Shown here: positions 5,813 through 15,804 of the stretch, piece after piece
How positions within the stretch are numbered: position 1 is the first letter of the stretch
Layout: the number at the start of each line of letters is the position of its first letter
Origin: JAGDMS01 sp050015455
Lineage (GTDB): Bacteria > Desulfobacterota > Binatia > HRBIN30
DNA length: 16,909 nucleotides
NCBI GenBank assembly: GCA_050015455.1
Contig: JBEKBJ010000113.1
Span: 1-16,909 of the forward strand
Reading direction: 5' to 3'
Notes under the pieces: model-generated
Seen by the model: the letters and a program-made list of their open reading frames with translations, nothing else
Told to the model about the DNA's origin: nothing
Databases searched by the model: none
Made by a program: the position numbers and the translations under genes

Positions 5813-6409
5813 GTGGCGGGCACGATCCATGTCGATGCTATCGACCTCGCGACGCAGCGGTCGCGCAAGTTCCTCAACCTCTTCGCGACCCCGCTGTCGA
5901 TCGCGGAGTATCTCAGCGGGCTGGTGCTTTCGAGCATCGCCACGAGCGCGGTCGCGCTCGCCGTGATGCTCGTCCTGGCGACCACGGCGTTCGGCCTATC
6001 CTTCTTCGTGTACGGGCTGATGCTCGTGCCGTTCCTGCTCGTGCTCTTCCTGTTCGGCATCGCGCTCGGCATCGTCGGCAGTGCCGTGGTCCTGCGGCTG
6101 GCGCCGGCGGCGGAATGGTTCATTTGGCCGATTCCGGCGCTCATCTCGCCATTCGCCGCGGCCTTCTACCCACTTTCGAGGCTGCCGGGGTGGATGCAAT
6201 ATGTCGCGCGTCTGCTGCCGCCTTCGTATGTGTTCGAAAGCATGCGGGCGATCATCGCGGGCGGCGCCGTGTTGGGCCGCGGGCTCGCCGTGGGCGGAGG
6301 CCTGGACGTGTTGTGCATACTGCTGGCGTGCTGGTTCTTCACGCGCATCTATTGGCATGCGGTGCGCACCGGTCTCATCGCCCGCTACAGCGCCGAGAGC
6401 TTGAGCTGA
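5813..6409 (+). pseudogene. 5'-truncated ABC-2 type transporter permease
   Basis: The 198-residue frame carries the C-terminal two thirds of an ABC-2 export permease: SRKFLNLFATPLSIAEYLSG, then about five hydrophobic helices (AVALAVMLVLATTAFGL; FFVYGLMLVPFLLVLFLFGI; IVGSAVVLRLA; FIWPIPALISPFAAAFYP) and the closing LPPSYVFESMRAII signature. Intact relatives are about 250-270 residues and have at least one more helix at the N-terminus. The frame stays open upstream only to 5723 (stop TGA at 5720-5722), giving KKKWRRADF but no earlier helix. GTG 5813 lacks a ribosome site, and no ATPase gene is nearby. An N-terminal deletion, probably joining this fragment to the cohesin-like gene's 3' end, is the simplest explanation. 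A short functional variant is less likely. Confidence 0.68.
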
Positions 6410-6767
6410 CCTGGGCCGGAGCTCGAAACGCGCAAAAAGGAGGGTGGATCATCGCTGTTTGGAGCCGACGAACCTGAGCCCTCGCAGCAGACCGCACCGA
6501 CATACCGCATCGAGCGGGCGCCCTCAAGTCGGTCAGTTCGGCGCCGTGTGTTGCGGACTCTGCTCTCTGAAGCCACCTTGGGCGGGCAAATGCACGCCGG
6601 GGATGGCCTTCCTACAAGTTCCTGCTGTAGAAAATTGAACGCCAGCCGTCACGGACATATCAAACTCGTCTTGGTGCTTTCCAGGCGCATGCCGTAACCA
6701 GCGAGCGGTGCTGTGACGCACGGGCGGCCCACGGCTTGCTGCAGCGCAGGAGCCGGAGGCGCCATAT
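6410..6767. other. Intergenic stretch, no clear gene
   Basis: No gene is supported. A Shine-Dalgarno-like AAGGAGG (about 6436-6442) is followed by an open frame that begins LFGADEPEPSQQTAPTYRIE and ends with TAA near 6697, but it lacks an ATG/GTG/TTG at a suitable distance. It may be a decayed gene start. AAAATTGAACGCC (about 6631-6643) resembles the terminal-repeat motif near 15727, which may be chance. Confidence 0.4.
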
Positions 6768-9218
6768 ATGATGTTGGTCAGCTCTCGGACTGAGCGTCGA
6801 CTTGGCAGCGTAGTGGCCATGCTATCGCTACTCCTAGCCTTCACGCCACTAGGGGCTGCCGAGAAGGTTGATGAGGACGAAGCAACCTTGATCGGCGCGC
6901 TGAACGCGGAGGACCCGGAACGCACGCTGGATGCCGCCGGCAAACTCGGGTTGCTGCAAAGCGTGCCGGGCCTGACAGAAATGGTCCGCCATAAGGATTC
7001 GAAGCTAATTGACGAGTACAGTCGCGAATTCCGGTTCCAGTGCGGGCCTGAGCTGGGCCGCGCGATCGAGAGTCTCTTGATCGAGAACTTCGATGATGTA
7101 GCGCTGCGGAAGTCTTTGGGCTCGCTGCTCTTCCACTGTCCTCCGTATCAGTCGCGCCGTCTCTTCGACTTGCTCCTTGCTGCCGTACGGCAGGGCGGCG
7201 ACCGATGGCAAACCTATACGATGGCGCAGCTCATGGTGCGCACGGGCCTTGCGATCGAGCCGGAGGTGCTCGATCTCTTGGCACAGTTGCCGAAATCGAC
7301 CGCGCCGCAGCCTTCTCTTTGTGCGCGCTACAGCACGCCTCGGGAGGAGGTGATCCAGTTTCTCGGCAAACGACGGTACGTGCCGGCGGTCCCTGAGTTC
7401 CAAAGGCTCCTTAAAGACCCGGGCGCTGAGTTGTGCATCACGTGCGAGGCGTTGACTAGGATCGGCACGCGCGCCTCATTACGTTCGACCGTTGAATGTG
7501 TCGACCGGTTCCGGCGTGAATTGCCAAACGAGGTGATGGCGGTCTTCGATGCGCTTGGCGAACTGCCACCCGACGCGCCACTCGACTTCCCCGCGTTCCG
7601 CCATGCCCTCGCGCCGAAGGCGGGAGACCCATTCATCGGCCAGTACATCGGGTTCATCAAGCACCGACGTGAGCGCCAGGGCGTGACTGATCTGCTAGCC
7701 TACCTGGACAGCGGGCCGGATGCCCCGGGGCGTTTGTACCAAAGTGCGCTTGAAGCCCTCTTAGACTTCGAATCACCCGAGGTGTGGCAGCAGGCGCTTG
7801 AGCACGTCGAACGGCAGCATGCGCAGGGACACCTCGACGAAGGACACTACCTATTTGCTACGGGGGCACTCCATCAGCGGCTACAGAGTCCGGAGAAGTT
7901 TGTGGCGCAAAAGCGCGAGTCGGAACGACAAGCCAAGATCCAAGAGGAGGCTGGTGACGAGATGCGGCGACGCTCTGCCACACTCGCGCCTATCCGTTAC
8001 CTGCGGCAAAGCGATCCCGAAGAATACGTGCGGCGATACCGACAGCTGCTGAACGTTTGGGAAGCGGAGGGCCGGGCGCATCCGGACCGGGAGCACCGTA
8101 TCGCTGTCACGAACAGCATCGGCTCCCAGTATTGGCAGCTGGGCACGTTCACACGCTTCGCCCTGCGGCGTCCTCGGGAAGCATTGAGCTTTTACGAAAA
8201 AGCGATCGAGTCCATACCGGCCGAACAGCAAGCGCTGATCCACATTGCGCTCGCTGACTTGTATCAGTTCGAGTTGGGCGATTCCGAAAAGGCCATCGCG
8301 GAGTACGAACGTGTGCTCGCTGGGCTCGAACAGCAAGCGCAGGCGGCGCCACAACAAGACGAGCCGGTCATGCGACCTTGGTCGACCTGGCTCGGACGAG
8401 AGATCGAGTTCCTGAAAACTGGGGTTCCGTTCTCGGGAGTGATTGGCCGCAACGATGTCGCGCAGATCTTCATGGTGATCATGCTGTACACGAGCCCGGG
8501 GCTGGAAGATGTCGCTGCAATCGACTCGCGTCTCGAGCAGCTTGTTCGCCCGGATCCGAAGCAAGCGCGGCCCTCGGTTGACGGTGCCAAGGTGGCGCAG
8601 GTACTGGACACGCTCCCTTCGTCACGGCTGATCCTTGCCCGAACCGTGTATCTCCTGCCCTACCTGTCCGTCGACACCATCCTGCGGTATCTCGATCGAC
8701 AAGACCCAGCACGCTTCTTGAGCGCGTCCCTGCTCGGCGCGGCAGTCATGGAAGAAAGCCAGCTCCCTAGCGGCGAAGCTGCCCGTGACCGCCGCGACTT
8801 CGACCTCTTTCCCCCAGCCACGCTGCGCGATGCGGCAGGGAAGAAAGGCGCGCTGGTCGTCGCAGCGGCATCCTTCGCCCGCACGACGGGCATCCGCTTG
8901 GAGGTGGCGCCCGACCCGCGCTTTTCCAGTCCGGACAAGACCTGGGAATCGTTTCTAGCGGCGCTGAACGCTGGCGATGCAGCGGCTGCGTTGGCCTGCT
9001 TCGCGTCTAACAAGGCGGCCCAGTTCCGCCCGCTCTTCACTGGCATGTCAGCCCAACAGATGAAGGACATGGCCGCGAGCTTCATCGCGTTCGTACCCAT
9101 GAGCGACATGGGCAACATGAAGGAGTACGGGCTGACCCGGATGGTCAACGGCGAGCGCCGGGCGGGTTTTGCGTATTTCCAGGACGAGGCCGGCGAGTGG
9201 AAGATCGGTGAAATGTAG
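6768..9218 (+). CDS. Large exported helical-repeat (HEAT/TPR-like) protein
   Basis: An 816-residue protein of unknown function. Residues 1-31 look like a signal peptide (MMLVSSRTERRLGSVVAMLS, then LLLAFTPLGAAE), so it is probably periplasmic or secreted. Residues about 40-400 are helical with HEAT-like repeats (for example TLDAAGKLGLLQSVPGLTEM and EEVIQFLGKRRYVPAVPEF). Residues about 460-530 contain TPR-like units (REALSFYEKAIESIP and SEKAIAEYERVLAGLEQQ). The last ~95 residues (from about 723: WESFLAALNAGDAAAALACF, ending AGEWKIGEM) resemble an NTF2-like/DUF4878-type lipoprotein domain. GGAGG (6755-6759) 8 nt before ATG 6768 sets the start; a second ATG follows directly. The order of repeats and a small terminal domain suggests a scaffold or stress-monitoring role, but this is inference. 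It converges on the ligase gene with only 31 nt between stops. Confidence 0.85.
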   Translation: MMLVSSRTERRLGSVVAMLSLLLAFTPLGAAEKVDEDEATLIGALNAEDPERTLDAAGKLGLLQSVPGLTEMVRHKDSKLIDEYSREFRFQCGPELGRAIESLLIENFDDVALRKSLGSLLFHCPPYQSRRLFDLLLAAVRQGGDRWQTYTMAQLMVRTGLAIEPEVLDLLAQLPKSTAPQPSLCARYSTPREEVIQFLGKRRYVPAVPEFQRLLKDPGAELCITCEALTRIGTRASLRSTVECVDRFRRELPNEVMAVFDALGELPPDAPLDFPAFRHALAPKAGDPFIGQYIGFIKHRRERQGVTDLLAYLDSGPDAPGRLYQSALEALLDFESPEVWQQALEHVERQHAQGHLDEGHYLFATGALHQRLQSPEKFVAQKRESERQAKIQEEAGDEMRRRSATLAPIRYLRQSDPEEYVRRYRQLLNVWEAEGRAHPDREHRIAVTNSIGSQYWQLGTFTRFALRRPREALSFYEKAIESIPAEQQALIHIALADLYQFELGDSEKAIAEYERVLAGLEQQAQAAPQQDEPVMRPWSTWLGREIEFLKTGVPFSGVIGRNDVAQIFMVIMLYTSPGLEDVAAIDSRLEQLVRPDPKQARPSVDGAKVAQVLDTLPSSRLILARTVYLLPYLSVDTILRYLDRQDPARFLSASLLGAAVMEESQLPSGEAARDRRDFDLFPPATLRDAAGKKGALVVAAASFARTTGIRLEVAPDPRFSSPDKTWESFLAALNAGDAAAALACFASNKAAQFRPLFTGMSAQQMKDMAASFIAFVPMSDMGNMKEYGLTRMVNGERRAGFAYFQDEAGEWKIGEM

Positions 9219-9249
9219 CGCTACCGAGCTGTAATATACCTTCCCCCGG

Positions 9250-10863
<1,614 letters not shown>

Positions 10864-11092
10864 AGGCAGTCTCCTTCGCAAGCTCGCTGCGCGCCCGGAC
10901 CGAGCGGCTTTCCGTCGATCATCCGGTCGAGATACTCGGACATGCCGCAACCGATTTTCCCATCGCAGACGTACTCCGTTTGATGATTGATGGCAAAGGC
11001 GGGCCGTACGGCGCACCCTCCAAGCAGCGCATCGTGCCGTTGTCGGCGCGAGTGCGGCCGGTGCGAGAGCCGTTGATATTGCCTGTGCAAGA

Positions 11093-11290
11093 AGGTGGCG
11101 GCGCCATCGCGTGCGCGTGTCGCAGTCGACCATCCAACATGTGGTGCGCGATCTCGGGCTGCCGCCGCTCCAGCCCGTCCGCAAGCGCCGGTCGCGCCAG
11201 CTCTACCTCTGCGAGCGCAAACAGCCCGGGGAGTGCGTCCAAGTGGACGTGAAGTTCGTACGCCTCGGGCGACGTCACAAGCACATTTTT
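11093..11290 (+). pseudogene. IS481/IS3-type transposase fragment
   Basis: The frame reads RVSQSTIQHVVRDLGLPP, KRRSRQLYLCERKQPGE and CVQVDVKFVRLGRRHKHIF. This matches the end of the helix-turn-helix linker and the start of the DDE integrase core of IS481-type transposases, with the first catalytic Asp in QVDVKFV. The N-terminal domain and the rest of the catalytic core (second Asp and Glu) are absent; after about 11290 the frame runs into unrelated sequence. It is therefore dead. No terminal repeats of that element are visible, so the insertion has been cut by later rearrangement. Confidence 0.62.
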
Positions 11291-11327
11291 GAGGTTTGTG
11301 CCACCAGACACAACAATGAACTCCGTT

Positions 11328-11510
11328 TCAGCCGACGTTCGGTTCCGGAAACCAAGCGGAGGAATCAATCTGTCCGCAGTAGATGTAATCGATGCCGTTG
11401 CCGTCCCCAGCGTCGACCGGTGTGAACATCGCACCGTGTTCGTTGACGTAAAAGCGACCGCCCTGATGCCCTCGGACGCTGGCGACCGGTCGTACGGTGT
11501 GAATCGGCAT
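11328..11510 (-). CDS. Conserved-looking 60-residue protein or gene fragment
   Basis: Minus-strand frame from ATG 11510: MPIHTVRPVASVRGHQGGRF, then YVNEHGAMFTPVD, DGNGIDYIYCGQID and SSAWFPEP to TGA at 11330. The composition (Tyr, Trp, Asn, Gly-rich turns, few Arg runs) is that of a folded beta-rich protein and unlike chance frames in this GC-rich DNA. AAGGG lies 9 nt upstream of the ATG. I do not recognise the family. It may be complete, or the tail of a longer accessory protein whose 5' part was lost at the repeat junction near 11525. Confidence 0.4.
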   Translation of the reverse strand: MPIHTVRPVASVRGHQGGRFYVNEHGAMFTPVDAGDGNGIDYIYCGQIDSSAWFPEPNVG

Positions 11511-11524
11511 GCCGTTAGACCCTT
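11498..11524 (+). repeat. Terminal-repeat-like motif, copy 1
   Basis: TGTGAATCGGCATGCCGTTA then GACCCTT. It shares TGTGAATCGGC and the closing GACCCT with 15646-15671 in the same orientation. The motif class (GAATCGGC...GACCC) resembles the reiterated end repeats of IS21-type elements. It lies 6 nt from the left 131-bp repeat. Confidence 0.45.
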
Positions 11525-11530
11525 GAGGAG

Positions 11531-11661
11531 GAAAAGCATCGCCGGACCATGCGAGCTTCCATCTGTAATGGCAAGCGTCGACGCAAGCGCCGGATGCGTC
11601 CGAAGCGCAGGCGACTGATCGTCGGCTTAGATTGCGGCGGATGAAGTTTTGGCGAGAGACA
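11531..11661 (+). repeat. 131-bp inverted repeat, left copy
   Basis: Base-by-base comparison with the reverse complement of 15514-15644 gives 127 matches of 131 and no gaps. The unit is structured: a palindrome GCGTCGACGC (11575-11584) and a GCGC-CGGA-TGCG-TCCG-AA-GCGC hairpin (11587-11608). It carries a 31-codon frame starting ATG CGA GCT (11549), which encodes a very basic peptide (KRRRKRRMRPKRRR core) that ends IVGLDCGG. Similarity stops sharply at both edges, so this is a discrete unit, not a long duplication. Confidence 0.95.
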
Positions 11662-11758
11662 CGCTCAACAAACAGTGTCATTCAGCCCTTGCTTCGCGAG
11701 ATATGAGGACCACTGTCTTTGTTGACAACAGCACGCACGGCATGGTACGCGACGTCAC

Positions 11759-14700
11759 ATGCGGCTGCGCGGGCTGATTGGCTCGTTGCTAGTTGCCACG
11801 TTGGGCGCATCGGATGGCGCGAGTGCCATTGTCGGCCTCCCGGACCCGCCGGCGCCAGCCGGTCACGGACGCGGCATCCAGGTCGCGCCTCCAGCCGGCA
11901 CGGTGGCGTTGCCCGAGCACAAAGCACCACGCCATCTGGTGTTAAAGCTCCGTGCCGAGGCGGCAAACGCGTGCGTGTCGTGCATGCTGGCGCGGCAGCA
12001 ACCGCTCGGGGAGGTCGTGCCGGGCAGTCAGCTTGATGCACTCAACCACCGCTTTGGTGTGAGCGCGGCGCGTCCGCTGTTAGGCGCGTTTGCGCAGAAG
12101 CTCATCCCCGAGCCGCACGCCCACGCGCTGGCGCGCCAGCAGCAGGTGGCGCTGCGCTTCCCGTTACGCGAGCAGCGGGCACCGCGTCGAGCCGTGGTGC
12201 CCGATTTCAGCCGGATCTACGTCCTTGACGTCCGCCGGCGCAGCGATCTCGAAACGGTGGCACACGGCTATGCCGCCGATCCGGCGGTCGAGTATTGTGA
12301 ACCGGACTATATCGTCGAGGCCGCCTACACGCCAAACGACCCGTATTTCTCCAGCAGCGGCTCGTGGGGCCAGAACTTCGACGACCTGTGGGGCGTGAAG
12401 AAGATCGGGGCGCCAGCGGCGTGGGATACGACGCATGGAGCCGGGGTGGTCGTGGCGGTGGTCGACACGGGCGTCGACTACACGCATCCCGACCTGGCGG
12501 CCAACATCTGGAGCAATCCCGGCGAAACTCCGAACAACGGTGTGGATGACGACGGTAACGGCTACGTCGATGACATACACGGGTGGAATTTCGTTGATGA
12601 CAACAACGATCCACAGGACCTGTACGGGCACGGAACACACGTCGCTGGAACCATTGCGGCGGTGGGCGACAATGCGCTCGGCGTGGTGGGCGTCGCTTTT
12701 GAGAGCCACATCATGCCCGTACGGGCTTTGAACCGCTACGGCGACGGCGCCATAGACGTTATGGCGCAGGCAATCGTCTACGCCGTTGACAACGGCGCCG
12801 ACGTGATCAACGCGAGCTGGGGCGGAACCGGGCAGTCGGCCCTGATCGCTGATGCAACCGCGTACGCGCATGCGCATGGTGTGGTGTTCGTAGCCGCGGC
12901 TGGAAACGGCTCCACCGATACGTCGACGTTCTTCCCTGCCAACGATGCGAACGCGATTGCGGTGGCGGCCACGACCCACCTCGATGCGGCGGCGAGCTTC
13001 TCCAACTTCGGCGTGAAGCTCGATGTGGCCGCACCTGGCGGGGGGGACGCTCCACCTCCACCAACCGAGGATTTCCCGGAGTACAGTGTGCTGTCGCTTC
13101 GCGCCTCGGCGGCACAGCTTCTGTACCCATTGAACAACCTGATTGTGGGCAACGGCTACTTGCGCTTGGCCGGAACGAGCATGGCTGCGCCGCACGTCGC
13201 CGGAACCGCAGCGTTGATCCTCGCCGTGCATCCGGAATTCTCGGTCGAGCAGGTCCGGCAAGTATTGCGGACGACCGCGGATGATCTGGGCGCGCCCGGG
13301 GTCGACGCCACCTACGGCTACGGCCGGGTGAACGCCGCCAGCGCGGTGGCGGTCTCATCAGCGCCGTTGGTGGCGCACCTGAGCAGCCCGGTCGCGCAAA
13401 CGCTGGTGGGCCAGACGTCGGTATCGATCACCGGCGCTGCCGGCGGGCTCGGCTTCACCTCCTACACCGTCGAGTATGGCTTGGCGCCGGCGCCAACGAG
13501 CTGGACCGTGATCGCCGGGCCGGTCGCGACGCCGGTGGACGATAGCCTCCTGGCGACCTGGGATTTGACCAATGTGCCGGATGGTGACTACGTCCTACGG
13601 CTACGGGTAGACGGGCCTGCGGAGTACGTCGACCGCGCACCGGTCACCGTGCGCAACGTCGTCATCGACATTCCGGCGCCCCTGACGGCGCTGCGCAACG
13701 ACGCACCGATAGAAATCCGCGGCACCGCCGCTGGCGCCGGGTTCAGCTCCTACGCGGTCGAGTATCGGCGGCCCGGAGTAGACCCGACCCTGTGGCGCAC
13801 TGACGGCATCACGCTGGCGGTGTCGCCAGGCACGCCTGTGCGCAATGGGCTGCTGGCTACCTTCGATGCTTCCGAACTCACGGCGGGTGACCGATTCGAC
13901 TTCCGTCTCACAGTCGTCAACGGCGCCGGCACGCCGAGCTGGTATCGCTCCGGCATTGTCATCGATCCTACATTGCACCCGGGCTGGCCGCAGTCGCTGT
14001 CTCCGGTGGCGGATCGCAACTACCTGACGGTGGCCGACCTGGACGGCGATGGGAAGAAAGAAATCCTGGTCGGCTCAGGTGACGAGGTGGTGGTCTTCGA
14101 GCCTGATGGTTCAGTGCGTCCGGGCTGGCCGCAGAGCGTGGCGACACCCGAGACCCTGGGCGTTGCGAGCGCACAGGGATCCCCCATTGTCGCCGATGTT
14201 GCCGGCGACGCGGCGCCTGAGGTGATCACGACAGATGGTATCAGCTTGTTTGTCTGGTCGGCGGACGGGGTGTTGCTGCCCGGATTCCCGCGGGTCGTGG
14301 GCGCGTTCGATGGTGCCGGGTACGGCTGGATCACCGCAGCTGATCTCAATGGGGATGGCAAGGACGAGATCATCTGCAGCTCGTGGGGCGTGTCGCAAGC
14401 TTTCTTCGGCGACGGCACACAGGTACCGGGATGGGACCCGTTCCAAGACACGGGTGACGGCCCGGTGGCCGTCGGCGACGTCTTCGGAGATGGACGCATC
14501 GAAGTCGCGCTGTTCAATTACTTTTTCGATAAGTGGAGCTTCACCCACCCCCTTCCCCCACACTCGGTATGGTTACGCAGTTCCGACCGCACGCGCATGC
14601 GTGGGTGGCCAAGACACGCCGGGGGAGGCGACTTCACACACGTCGGCATGGCCGATCTGACCGGTGATGGCCAGCTCGACGTCATCGTGCTCAACGAACC

Positions 14701-14791
14701 GGACCTCGGGAAGACGGGACGCACTCTTGGTCCGGTGTCGGTCGCCGCCTACAGCGGACGCGGACGTCGAATCGCCATCCCGAAATATTAG
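11759..14791 (+). CDS. Exported subtilisin-family (S8) protease with FG-GAP repeats, ended early by TAG
   Basis: A 1010-residue product. Residues 1-23 are a signal peptide. A prodomain follows to about 200, with an inhibitor-like end (SRIYVLDVRRRSDLETVAHG ... PDYIVEA). The S8 catalytic domain spans about 205-530, with Asp236 in VAVVDTGVDYTHPDL, His291 in GHGTHVAGT, the oxyanion region VFVAAAGNGS and Ser474 in AGTSMAAPHVAG, so the triad is complete. Two Ig-like repeats follow (about 535-740: SYTVEYGLAPAP and SYAVEYRRPGVD), then FG-GAP/integrin-type blades with Ca-binding loops (ADLDGDGKKE ~760, AADLNGDGKDE ~860, GDVFGDGRIE ~905, ADLTGDGQLD ~964). It is expected to be secreted and proteolytic. 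TAG 14789-14791 stops it among the blades although the frame continues (see 14792-15457). No clear Shine-Dalgarno precedes ATG 11759. Confidence 0.92.
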   Translation: MRLRGLIGSLLVATLGASDGASAIVGLPDPPAPAGHGRGIQVAPPAGTVALPEHKAPRHLVLKLRAEAANACVSCMLARQQPLGEVVPGSQLDALNHRFGVSAARPLLGAFAQKLIPEPHAHALARQQQVALRFPLREQRAPRRAVVPDFSRIYVLDVRRRSDLETVAHGYAADPAVEYCEPDYIVEAAYTPNDPYFSSSGSWGQNFDDLWGVKKIGAPAAWDTTHGAGVVVAVVDTGVDYTHPDLAANIWSNPGETPNNGVDDDGNGYVDDIHGWNFVDDNNDPQDLYGHGTHVAGTIAAVGDNALGVVGVAFESHIMPVRALNRYGDGAIDVMAQAIVYAVDNGADVINASWGGTGQSALIADATAYAHAHGVVFVAAAGNGSTDTSTFFPANDANAIAVAATTHLDAAASFSNFGVKLDVAAPGGGDAPPPPTEDFPEYSVLSLRASAAQLLYPLNNLIVGNGYLRLAGTSMAAPHVAGTAALILAVHPEFSVEQVRQVLRTTADDLGAPGVDATYGYGRVNAASAVAVSSAPLVAHLSSPVAQTLVGQTSVSITGAAGGLGFTSYTVEYGLAPAPTSWTVIAGPVATPVDDSLLATWDLTNVPDGDYVLRLRVDGPAEYVDRAPVTVRNVVIDIPAPLTALRNDAPIEIRGTAAGAGFSSYAVEYRRPGVDPTLWRTDGITLAVSPGTPVRNGLLATFDASELTAGDRFDFRLTVVNGAGTPSWYRSGIVIDPTLHPGWPQSLSPVADRNYLTVADLDGDGKKEILVGSGDEVVVFEPDGSVRPGWPQSVATPETLGVASAQGSPIVADVAGDAAPEVITTDGISLFVWSADGVLLPGFPRVVGAFDGAGYGWITAADLNGDGKDEIICSSWGVSQAFFGDGTQVPGWDPFQDTGDGPVAVGDVFGDGRIEVALFNYFFDKWSFTHPLPPHSVWLRSSDRTRMRGWPRHAGGGDFTHVGMADLTGDGQLDVIVLNEPDLGKTGRTLGPVSVAAYSGRGRRIAIPKY

Positions 14792-15457
14792 CCCCCTCGG
14801 TTAGCCTATCGCTACAAGCCCAAGCCCCCCTACTTCACCAACGGCCTGCTGACGTACGCCGACGTCGATCGCGACGGGAAGGCCGAGGCTTACCTCTATG
14901 TGACCGTGCTGAATCCAGATGACCCTTTTGGTGACCCGTTTGGTCAATTCGTCGCCTTCACGCCGCGGAAGCTTCCCTCGACGCAGTTTCCTCTACACCA
15001 GGCGGTGCAGGTGTCACAATATTCTGGTGCTTTCGGTGCTGTTGCGGTCGGCGACATCGACGGCGACGGCCAGCAGGAACTGGTTGCCGGCGTCGCTGGA
15101 CTCGACCTGTGCCACGGCTCGTGCATAGATGTCGATCTCCTATGGCGCGGCGTGGTCGTGTCGAAACTGGACGGGACCCTAATGGCGGAATTCCCCAAGC
15201 CCATCCCGCAATGGATAGCGGAAAATGGGGCATCGGGTTGGCTCGGCCTCGCCGCGTACGATGATGATCCGCGCTTTGCAACGCCGGCGATTGCGGACCT
15301 CGACGGCGATGGGCTGAAAGAGGTCCTCTGGGTGGATTCCAACACGAACCTGCTGATGGTGTGGAAGGTCGCGGGCACGCCGGGACCGGAGCTGGCCGAC
15401 TGGCCCATGTACCATCACGACCCGAAGCACACGAACGTGCTGCCGGTGACGCGGTAG
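14792..15457 (+). pseudogene. Severed C-terminal part of the subtilisin-family protease
   Basis: Directly after the TAG the same frame stays open for 221 codons to TAG 15457, with no shift. It encodes three more FG-GAP loops (YADVDRDGKAEAYLYV, AVGDIDGDGQQELVAGV, AIADLDGDGLKEVLWVDS) and ends with DWPMYHHDPKHTNV, a close relative of the D-W-P-M-Y-x-H-D-x-x-x-T terminus common in FG-GAP proteins. The intact ancestral protein would therefore be about 1232 residues. Restarting inside is possible (GTG 14900) but no ribosome site is seen. TAG is used as a normal stop by several genes in this window, so general amber recoding is unlikely; a recent nonsense mutation or a sequencing error is simplest. 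Confidence 0.87.
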
Positions 15458-15513
15458 GAGAGACCGGCCGTCAGGTGCCCCAGTCCCACTTGTGTTTGTT
15501 GGCTTCGATCTCC

Positions 15514-15644
15514 TGTCCCTCGCCAAAACTTCATCCGCCGCAATCTAAGCCGACGATCAGTGGCCTGCGCTTCGGACGCATCCGGCGCTTGGGTCGACGC
15601 TTGCCATTACAGAGGGAAGCTCGCATGGTCCGGCGATGCTTTTC
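15514..15644 (-). repeat. 131-bp inverted repeat, right copy
   Basis: Reverse complement of 11531-11661 with four substitutions and no gaps. One substitution breaks the GCGTCGACGC palindrome (now GCGTCGACCC), while the GCGC/CGGA hairpin is unchanged. Its outer edge touches the terminal-repeat motif that begins at 15644; its inner edge lies 57 nt after the protease stop codon. Confidence 0.95.
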
Positions 15645-15670
15645 TGTGAATCGGCGTCCAACCGTGACCC
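15644..15670 (+). repeat. Terminal-repeat-like motif, copy 2
   Basis: CTGTGAATCGGCGTCCAACC then GTGACCC. Its reverse complement matches 15807-15833 at 23 of 27 positions, so the two form an inverted pair enclosing a segment of about 190 bp. It begins exactly where the right 131-bp repeat ends. Confidence 0.6.
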
Positions 15671-15726
15671 TCGTCCACAGCGGCGGAAGCTCTTGTGTTC
15701 AAATCGCCTTTCGCAGTTCGTAGGGC

Positions 15727-15754
15727 GTCAAAATTGGACGCCGATCGAGACCCC
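15727..15754 (-). repeat. Terminal-repeat-like motif, copy 3
   Basis: GTCAAAATTGGACGCCGATC then GAGACCCC. It shares GTCAnAATTnGACGCCGAT with copy 4 in the same orientation, and lies between copies 2 and 4. Confidence 0.5.
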
Positions 15755-15804
15755 GTTAACGGGCAAATTCTTCTTTGGTTTCATTTACTTGAGCGGCGAG
15801 TCGC

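Larger units (their letters stand above)
10864..11758. other. Mosaic of gene and element remnants
   Basis: About 900 bp with no intact gene of recognised family. From left to right: an uncertain Cys-rich frame, an IS481-type transposase fragment (11093-11290), a minus-strand conserved-looking fragment (11328-11510), a terminal-repeat motif (11498-11524) and a 131-bp inverted-repeat copy (11531-11661). From 11662 to 11758 I see a TTGACA box (11722-11727) but no matching -10, so the protease promoter is not resolved. Confidence 0.6.

Noticed and set aside
5719..6477. 252-codon frame over the permease fragment
   Set aside because: It is the permease read in another frame; its translation is Arg/His-rich without domain features, while 5813-6409 gives clear membrane helices.
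11759..15457. General amber recoding in this genome
   Set aside because: The oxidoreductase, the HEAT/TPR gene and the protease itself (15457) end in TAG at sensible places, so TAG is an ordinary stop here.
15471..15562. TGA readthrough (selenocysteine-like) in the right 131-bp repeat
   Set aside because: On the minus strand GLDCGG, TGA, then EIEANKHKWDWGT looks tempting, but the left copy does not keep the downstream residues and the sequence after the TGA leaves the repeat within 30 nt.
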